A stretch of 64,000 nt of DNA. Source: Seiridium cupressi. Its lineage: Eukaryota > Ascomycota > Sordariomycetes > Amphisphaeriales > Sporocadaceae. The stretch spans positions 1 to 64,000 of the forward strand of contig JARVKI010000129.1 in assembly GCA_036674765.1 (NCBI GenBank). The letters run 5' to 3'. Made by a program: the position numbers and the translations under genes. Shown piece by piece: positions 56,200-64,000 of the stretch (the stretch's first letter is position 1; each line of letters opens with the position of its first letter). The notes below the pieces were generated by a model. That model was not told the DNA's origin. It worked only from the letters and a program-made list of their open reading frames with translations, and searched no databases.

Positions 56200-58724
56200 T
56201 CATACCATTGGCGGCTGCGGTTCCCACTTCTCTTCGAACAGCTGGCTGATAAAGTACATGTCGTTCTCGTAGCCGTTGCTCTCGCGCACCTTTTGCCAGT
56301 GCTTCCCTGGACGGTGGTGGGTCAGTCAGCAAGCAGAACCTAGAGCTTGTCCCCTGCAGCTTGGCATGGGCAACGCGGCAAAAGCTCATGTCTCTGCGGG
56401 GGCTTGGTTCAGGCCAGGACTTACTCTGTTCGTGAATTATAGCTCTCGTGCCCTGGACGAACTTGACCTTTGCTGGATCCAATTTGGCTAGCGTGCTGAG
56501 GTCTTGGTCGGAACATTCCATGGAGAAGGGATATATGCCTGTTCGCGGTTAGTATGCCCCGAACACCTACATTACGCCGCCGGCCCTACTCACCTTTGTT
56601 GCAGTAGTGGAAATACGCAAGCAGGATGTTGGCACCTGCAGGTAGGGGCGTCAGTCCGTGAACCTTCCCAGAGCTATGACACGTCCAACCGCAGTATATG
56701 CTTTGCCCAAGACTCACCTAGTTGATACTCCTTGACCATGTCCTTTCTGGCAAACCGCGCCTGACACTGGAGTTAGCCTAGCGCTTCGCTCGCAACGCAA
56801 TGGTGTGCGTGTATGATCAGCAATGAGACCACCCGTCCACGCCAGGGCATGCTTCTCCGTCTTCGGCGGGTTTGGTGGTTATTAAGAGACACTGTGGCGG
56901 CCTTACCTGCTTCCCATCACGGTCCTTGATCCCATGCTTGAGGGCATATGCTGCGTCGTGTTGACATAAAAGCGAAACGTTGTGTAAGAGTATGAACGTC
57001 ACCAAGTATATCGTCAACCATGTCGAGTGATTGTTCGCTTGCGTCATGTTTTGCAGCTGATCGAGCATTTCTCTTCTCCATTTCGTCTGCAGCTGATGAA
57101 TTAGAACTAGCTCGATCTGCGCTCCCATCACTGGCGGTAGCGGGATCTGTCCCTTCAACGGGCTTGTTTCGTCCATGATGTCGGAAGTCATGCCAAGGCG
57201 CTCATCCCCAACGATGAGCGTTGACCTGGTCGTCATCCGAATGGCCATCCACAGCCGGAAAGCCTTGCTCAGAAGTTCCCGCTCCTTCTGGTCGGTCGAC
57301 CCATCCAGCATCAAGTTCATTGCGAAACCATAAGTCCCCCTGATGAGCTTGTGCTTGCCGTCCACCACGCGGCGGCAACACTCCTTCAATTCTTCGTTAA
57401 TGTGATTTGTGTATATCGCCTTGGCTTCATCGAGGTTCACAATAGCATACGCGGGGATCCTGACGCTCCTCGTAGACCCCTTGTGCACCCAAGTCCTGTC
57501 AAGTTTGTCGCCATCTTGCGGAATGAACTCGCGGACCCGCAGCTCAACTGGCCGGGATCCGTAACCCTCCGTCACGCGTACCGTCCTGGTCTCCACAGAT
57601 GCCCAATTTGATATGTCGTCCGCGATTCCCTCCGTCCACCGGCGAGTCCACTCGTGCCCCTTTACGTTGCCCGGCTTGAAGAGCCTCACATCCGTAATCT
57701 TATAACGGAGGCATGGAAGACGATAGGATTTTGTGGTTGTGACTCTGGAACAAGTCAAGCATGTTCCCCCCTTGTCATCTGGATTGATCTCGCACTAAAC
57801 AGGCATTGTGAGCAGGTGCCATGAACAAGCCAGCAGACTTGAGACCTACGCGAATTCTTTGCATGCGGCAGCGTATACAAGACCCGATTTTCCGTGTCTC
57901 GGCTGTTCTTTCCCGTTCCGCGTGACTTTTGAAGGGACCTCTCTTGGACGGTTGCGCCCGTTGATGGCTTGAGACAATGTCTAGGTTGGCCGTTTGTCGT
58001 GCCATGCGAGCCTCATCTCCGTCGGGCGGGAGGAACCCGACACTTGAGCTGTACCGACGCGAGTCGTCCCTAGGGCTCACATAGGCGGGCTGGTGATATC
58101 CAAAATCCCGGGAGTCTGCTACATGAGAGTCTATTCGGCCGTCATCAGGGCGGCTGGGATACTTGCGATCTGACGGGGGTATTTGATATGACATTTCTTC
58201 ATTTCTAGTACTAGGCTGTGTCCGAGTAGGCTGGAGAGCGGGATACTCTGGCAGGTATGCATTACTTGGGGAGTCATCATAAGCAAAGATACCAGCTTGG
58301 GGTTGCGAAAGGCTCCATGGCTGATTGGGAGAAGCGGCCACACCGCCACTCAATAAAGCTGGTTTTGCTTCGTAGCCATAAGTTGATGATGATGTTTTTG
58401 TTGTGGTGGTGGTGGGAGCTCCAGAGTAATCTTTTCATCATGTTAGTTCTGCTCGAATTCACGTGCAAGACCCCATACGAACCTGAAGGCTCACTAGTTG
58501 TGCAGGGTGGACAGAAGACGGCCAAACAGGACGTCACTCGGGAGCACCTGCCCCCATAGGAGAAGCCTACGCCATCGTCACTCGGTCTTGGAGAACGATC
58601 ATAAGTGCCAGTAGCGGGAAGGCCAGGTTGTGTCTTCACATGAGCCGACATTGGTGATAAGTCTGTGTCGACACGAAGCCTTTTAGAGGGGGGTGGATCT
58701 GAAGGCCGCTGCTGTTGCTGTTGC

Positions 58725-58756
<32 letters not shown>

Positions 58757-59089
58757 ATGGGGTTGACGATGGGGATACCTGTCCAGGGCGGTGATATCGG
58801 AAACATGACGACTGACGATGGAGGCGGCAGCTTGAAGTATTTGTAACTCCCACTCCTCGTAGCGGCGTACCGGCGGCGAGTAGACGGCAGATGCAGAGGA
58901 AGGACCCTGGGTGACTACCCCAGGGGCATCCTCGCAGCCGGAGAGCCGGCGGCGCTTTTTGGGATTATTGTGACTATTCTAGAGGCAAATCAATTCGACT
59001 GTACATTCATATTGGATATGCAATAAGCCGCCCCGTAGGCAAGACCAGCAGGGACAAGACGGGGACAAGACGGGGAAGGATCTTACCAT
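56200..59089 (-). CDS. Zn-cluster (C6-type) fungal transcription regulator
   Basis: Eight coding exons on the minus strand: 59087-59089, 58483-58978, 57850-58430, 56907-57794, 56718-56760, 56594-56635, 56425-56538 and 56200-56306, giving 757 aa. Coding exon 1 is only the ATG, followed at once by GTAAGA. After it come NSHNNPKKRRRLSG (nuclear-signal-like), a His4-Gln13 tract (about 75-91) and a disordered Ser/Pro region. The cluster GSCIRCRMQRIR/C, GGTCLTC and YRLPC has Cys 351, 354, 361, 372, 375 and 388, i.e. Cx2Cx6Cx10Cx2Cx12C, with intron 3 inside it. The large C-terminal part (LFKPGNVKGHEWTRRWTEGI, FAMNLMLDGSTDQKERELLS, then EEKWEPQPPMV) matches a fungal-specific family I recall but cannot name. 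Intron 2 has a GTTCGT donor. Targets are unknown. Confidence 0.92.
58709..58759 (-). repeat. CAG/CAT repeat encoding His4-Gln13
   Basis: Four CAT then thirteen CAG/CAA codons on the minus strand in exon 2 of the Zn-cluster gene. A coding microsatellite likely to vary in length between strains. Confidence 0.9.
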
Positions 59090-62000
59090 TGTAATTGCAC
59101 AATGTGAAGGGTGTGTTGGACAAACATGTACTTGGGCGTTCGCCGTAGTGTGCACAATTCATGACAGGTAGATGTCGAAACATCCGCGCCTCACCCGCCT
59201 CGCTCTGGGGAGGGGGTGGGGTCAGAAGGCGACACCGTCCGACTGGAACCTCTCAAGCCCAACGTCTCACAGAAAGGGCCCCTTGCGGACGCGGCCGGGG
59301 GTCGCGCGCTCGGAGCGACTGTGCGAGGAGGGAGTCAGAGTAGAAGGAGAGAGCCAGGAGCAGCAGCTAAGGGGCTGAAAGGCGAGTCGAGGCCAGCCAG
59401 CTAGCTAGCAAGAAAGCGGGAAGCCAAGAGGGGAGATCGAGAGAAAACAACTTTCGATACTGCTCCCGTCGCCGCGAGTGGGATGTGATTGGAGAGTGGG
59501 CGACAACGTCGAAGCTTCGGTGAGAGATTTCCTGGCAAGGCCCGTCGAACCGCGAGCACACCGGTTGGGATAGGGCAGAGAACTACTCCGCCTTGTGCGA
59601 CGCTGGGGCAGCACCACCTTGAAGAATGAAGGGAAGAAAGACGAAAGGACATGCGGACACGGTCGCGCCTATTCGTGCCTACATGTATAATTCATCTATT
59701 GAACCACCAGGTCGCATTGCCGCAATATTAGCAGGCTGACCCTGTAACTCGCTTAGACCGTGCCAACCATGGAGTGTCAGCGCACCGGGCTCTCCCTCCC
59801 CCCAGCCCTGCTCCCCAACGCCGAAGCGATGGCTACCACGGTCGCGGCCCAGCCAAGTCGTCCCAGCAGGCAAATCATCGTCGCCATCGCCAGTCAACTG
59901 ACCGCCTACGATGATGGGGGGCCGAGATCCATCTATGCCGTCCCGTGCTTGGAGAGCGCTGCCAGAAGCGCCTCTCGTTTCCGCCGTAATGGATCCAGCT
60001 AGTTGGCCTACCTACATAACGCACGCGCGCACAAACACACACACACACACCCAATACACTATACACAAATACATACATACATTACGGGTGAGGTAAGCAC
60101 GGGCAGGGGCACGCGGGTACGGAACGCTCCCGCAACTGTTGTGGCTATCCGTCCCAACTGCTCCCTTGGTCTTTCTTTTCTTCTTCCATGACCTTCGCTG
60201 TTGATGCCGCCGATGTGCACCACGTGCGTGGCTTGTGGTACCGGGCCCGGGCCCGGCTTACATAACTACAGAAGAACCCTGTGATCACGCAGGCTGACAT
60301 TACCCTCCATCATGCAATGATCTGACTCGCGAACAGGATGACGGCGTCAATAGAAGATCGCGATAACTTGGCCCAAGTGCCCGGTCAAGCACGGTGCAAT
60401 CGTCATACCACGGTACGTGGAGACCCAGGTCAATCTAGCACGCGGATGGTGGATATATTCGGCTGTTGCTGTCAATCGCAAACCCGTCAGCTCAGGGTGC
60501 CAGCTTTCGTGGCGGCGACTATCGACCTGAACCGCGGTTAAGCTTGTACAAAGGCTGTGGAAACCTGGTAGCCGAGCACTGTCAGGGGTGGTCGGGCGGG
60601 CCAACACAAGAGGCGCGCGAGTGACACCAGCATCCAAACTTATGTTGGTATGTATGAATGTGGTGCGACCGCAGCAGAATGCGCATTATTGGGGACAATA
60701 AAACAATAATTCGCGGACCATTCGCCTCGAGAGCTATTTGCTCTATTTTCTTTTATCTCTTCTTCTTCTTCTTCTTCTTCTTTCCCCCCCCTGGCATTTC
60801 AACCCTACTGGACACGGTGCCACAGCTGATGGGCAATGGAGCACGTAAACGTAAGCAAACGTATAGCCTGCAGCTCGCTGCGACCATATTCCGGTCATGT
60901 GCGGTCGCACTGCATGGCAATGGTCGACCTAATTTGTTGCATATTGTAGTTTGGTTCGTGAAAGATGAAGCCACGATCTGACAGTCATGCTCCTAGCACA
61001 CCCCAGCCTTCTTGAAGGGGCAGAAACACTGGATGTGGATACTAGATCGCGCATACTACTGCATGTGTGCTCCAAGTGAGGGTTTTGGGTAACCGAAGGA
61101 GGTTCTGTCGCTGCGTCGGGGCCGACGGAAGCCAAAGCCGGTCGTTGGCCATTGTCCGTGAAGCTGGCCGCAATGTAGCATGGCGACAAGGGTTTGTTAC
61201 CAACTTAGGACGCGCCCATGCAAGGAGAGCATCTGATTCGGACTCGTACCACCCTGCTAGACACATCTCAGGGTCCAAGGTCAGCCAGCACTGGGCTCAT
61301 GTAAACCGTGTATAAGGCGATTGCGCATGTTGCCAAGGTCGACTTCATCGACAACGGTCCGACTTGACATCTGACAATACTAGCGTCACGTCATCGCATG
61401 ATTCGGCCATGCCAGGCGTCCTGGCCGAGTGGGTTACTTGCAGGCTTCTCGAGGCTCTGCGTATGATATATCACCACTGTGCATCGGCCGAGGTCGAATT
61501 CAGAGTTTGATCTTCTCCACAATGAGTAAGCGAGTGCTACTCTAACACCAAGACACGTTTCACCCCATCCAAAAGAGCCCACTAACTAGTTCCCGCTGCC
61601 AGCGCTGCATAGCGTGGAGCTTGTGCAGGCCATGACCATAGCGGCGACAGCGTTGAAGCATATTCTCGACATGACTCCACTACATATACGCCAGCAGTTA
61701 GTCCGGTTCGAGATCGTCATCTCCGCTGCTGAGTCGGCAATTCTTCTAAAATGAAACTCGTGTCGAGTAGAGTCCACCGAGCGAAGGGCATCGTCGTCTA
61801 GCCGTTTCACGAGAACCTTGAACCTTGCCGCTTGCAGAACCGGCGAAATGGCCCAGAATGTCTGCTACGACACACTTTGGCCGGGCCTCAAACGGGAAAG
61901 CACTATGATAGCGTCGCATCTCGAGCTTGGTGGTGGAAGATGCCAAAGGATCATCCTTTCAACACAACGCACTGCCATGTCTTTGCTACCATGAGAAGTA

Positions 62001-64000
62001 CCCGGTCTTCACCGATGCTGCTTGTCTGTCTAGTTTCTGCCTCGGACTGGACAACAAACTTACTCGGCAGAGACTGGGGACTAGTCGAGCGACAACTCAA
62101 TCCCGATGGGCGCGTGTGTTCTCCTAGTCACTCTGAGAGATGACACGTAATCCGAGGATCATTGCCAGTGGATACTCGAGTGAATTCTAGAGCCTCCATT
62201 GAAAATGTCTCTATTTTTTAGACAAGCTCATCGTACCCCCCAAGCAGCTTTGAACTCGATATCTATTGGATGCCAGACACCTAAATAACGAGGCCGTGTC
62301 TTTCCTCAATCTCACCATTCTCACACCGGCTGCAGCACAAGTTACAGCATGCCAGTGAAGAGAGCCCTTGAACTGGTTTGAACAATGCTCGTGAGCCGAA
62401 CCGCGCGTCGTTGAGTTGATCTTCGTAAGTCTGGTTGCGTTCATGCGAGTGATCTCTAGGATAGGCAAAGATTGGCTACCAAGGCTAGCATGGTGCTGAG
62501 TAAAAAATTGGACACTGCACATCTATACTTTGTACCAAAGCCCTTCTCTCCCGCCCCTTTTCTTGCATGCGTCGTGACATCCAGCTCTCCTCGATCTACC
62601 GTGTATTGATGCTACTAATTGGGCCAACTCGACAGCGATCCTGTCGGCAGTGACAGCTATGCATTTCGAATGGCACCATGCCATGTGCTGTCTAGAGTGG
62701 GGGTCATTACATAGCTATGTACATTGTTGCAAATGCCATGCCCAGGACGCTTCCGTTCAAGGTTTGCACCCCCACATGCCCTTCAAGCAGGTGTCCAGGG
62801 TTTGTCATTGCAGACCTGCAGCGCTTATACCAGCATAAGAGCCACAGTGCTTCAAAATCCATAACTTTTGTCAGCGAGTTCTGAACAGAGTACGGCTATA
62901 TGCATGTAATATACCCCAACTAATTGTGTGGAGAGTGGTAAGCGAGTCAGGTCAAGCTTTGAGAGCCGTGACTGGTCATATATTACCTCGGCGAACTGAA
63001 TGGTTTCCCCGGCACGTCGGTCAGTCCTTCACTTCTGATGAATATCTTTAGTCTGCCATGTCCTACGCGAATTCAAGGAATGGGGTAACGTCTCGTTGGT
63101 TGTCGTTCACCCCTGTGGTCGTGTCAAGACAATGCTACTGGTTACGCCTGGCTAAACCCTTGAGCAACGCAGTGTGTGGAACTCTTCCTTCACTTTGACC
63201 GGCCCAGCGGCCATTGCCTCTTATTTCACCATTACGGGCTTGCACTCCGCTCTCCCCTCTGCATACGAGTCGAGGCGCCAATATTCAACGAGGAAAGATC
63301 CTTGAGGTGGTTCTGAAGGATCGTCTTGTGAGGTTCGAGGCTAGTCAACAGCTCGGGCAGACGATCTTGGTAGTCCTGGACTGGCCAACGACCCGCTCCG
63401 AAACAGAGATTAGTCGCCAGGGTTGCGTTGGCACGTGCTAGTATCTCGAGTATATACATACAGCTCACACCGGTTCGCAAGGCGTGGGTCAGCATCTGGC
63501 AATCAGTTTCCGTCCACTGAAATGTACACGGCTCGGCGTTACAGCCGCATTGCCTGATACGTGATCAGATATTCCGACATCGATAGGCTAGCGGCAGCTT
63601 GAGAAGGGCTTTCGCAACGCCTCCAGAGCCAGACCATGGTATTTATTGACCAGGAGCTTGCGATTCTCGGTGGGTCTGATGCTGGATTATGACGAAAGCG
63701 ACATACTGATGCTGCATGCGATGCAAATATGCACCGGAGAGTGATTATTCCAGCAGCAAGGAAGGCCTTCACTGCAAAGTTGAACGGAGAGACACAGCCA
63801 AAGCTGCCCTCTACTTTTGTTTATACAACATTTTAGGACGGCAGGTCATAGGTGCGCAGCCCAGCACGCGTATCTCATCCCTTCTCTTATATTTGGGTTA
63901 CCGAGCTGGCCGAACGGAGAGGTTGCACCTGGTCTCCTGAGCGGTCAACTGTCAAGCTATGGGTTTGATAAAGAGCAACTATGCAGCGCTGGCGTCTGGA
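59090..64000. other. 4.9-kb right edge, no confident gene
   Basis: The first kilobase is the promoter and leader of the Zn-cluster gene. Microsatellites occur: (AC)n at 60035-60051 and (TTC)n at 60757-60782. A minus-strand frame at 63232 to about 63560 (containing CGCNAEPCTFQWTETDCQ and YILEILARANATLATNLC) looks somewhat protein-like and could be an exon of a gene cut by the window edge, but I cannot assign it. Confidence 0.5.
60757..60782. repeat. (TTC)n microsatellite
   Basis: About eight TTC/TCT units followed by a C run, in the gene-free right edge. Confidence 0.9.

Noticed and set aside
61415..61515. tRNA-like sequence (GGCCGAGTGGGTTA followed by GGTCGAATTC about 60 bases later)
   Set aside because: The A-box and B-box are only approximate and I could not pair an acceptor stem or a proper anticodon arm.

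Overview
The window is nuclear DNA of a filamentous ascomycete (Pezizomycotina). The evidence is short GT-AG introns of about 50-160 bp in almost every gene, a HET-domain gene, a fungal-type Zn-cluster regulator, a cytochrome P450, a PMT4-type mannosyltransferase and a DPP5-family peptidase. Wording of the eIF4A protein (for example [15 protein letters not shown] and its N-terminus [10 protein letters not shown]) reminds me more of Sordariomycetes than of Aspergillus; this is from memory, not computed. There is no sign of a prokaryotic, organellar or viral segment.

Layout. 0.6-2.8 kb: HET-domain gene. 3.0-3.5 kb: RidA-family gene with a 14-nt exon, convergent to HET and divergent from a PMT4 O-mannosyltransferase (4.65-7.1 kb). 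7.5-7.8 kb: orphan SCA7 zinc-domain fragment with a frame break. 8.4-10.4 kb: seven-exon P450. 12.2-13.1 kb: FAHD1-like hydrolase, divergent from a small coiled-coil gene of unknown function (13.7-14.4 kb). 14.4-18 kb: gene-poor stretch holding a broken multi-pass membrane protein gene. 18.2-24.6 kb: gene-dense co-oriented block with a PWI/RS splicing factor, Eaf6 (NuA4 subunit) and a DPP5-type serine peptidase. 25.1-26.3 kb: coiled-coil protein. 27.7-31.8 kb: eIF4A and an F-box/JMJD6-like JmjC gene sharing a divergent promoter. 33.1-35.4 kb: CUE-like/CCCH/DUF1771/SMR protein. 36.3-37.05 kb: DUF7587-like protein with a possible ADP-ribosyltransferase-type fold and an in-frame tail beyond its stop. 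39.8-46.99 kb: small Cys-rich ORF, GPI-anchored Ser/Thr-rich protein, coiled-coil protein and small secreted protein. 47-52.4 kb: gene desert. 52.4-53.9 kb: clavaminate-synthase-like (TauD) dioxygenase. 56.2-59.1 kb: large Zn-cluster transcription factor whose first coding exon is only the ATG. 59.1-64 kb: no convincing gene.

The left and middle parts mix conserved housekeeping genes (translation, splicing, chromatin, O-mannosylation, mRNA surveillance) with isolated accessory genes (HET, P450, dioxygenase, secreted proteins). I see no biosynthetic gene cluster backbone, no intact transposon, no CRISPR and no confident tRNA. Exon junctions were placed by hand from GT/AG sites, reading-frame continuity and recalled family alignments. 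For each spliced model the exon lengths sum to a whole number of codons.
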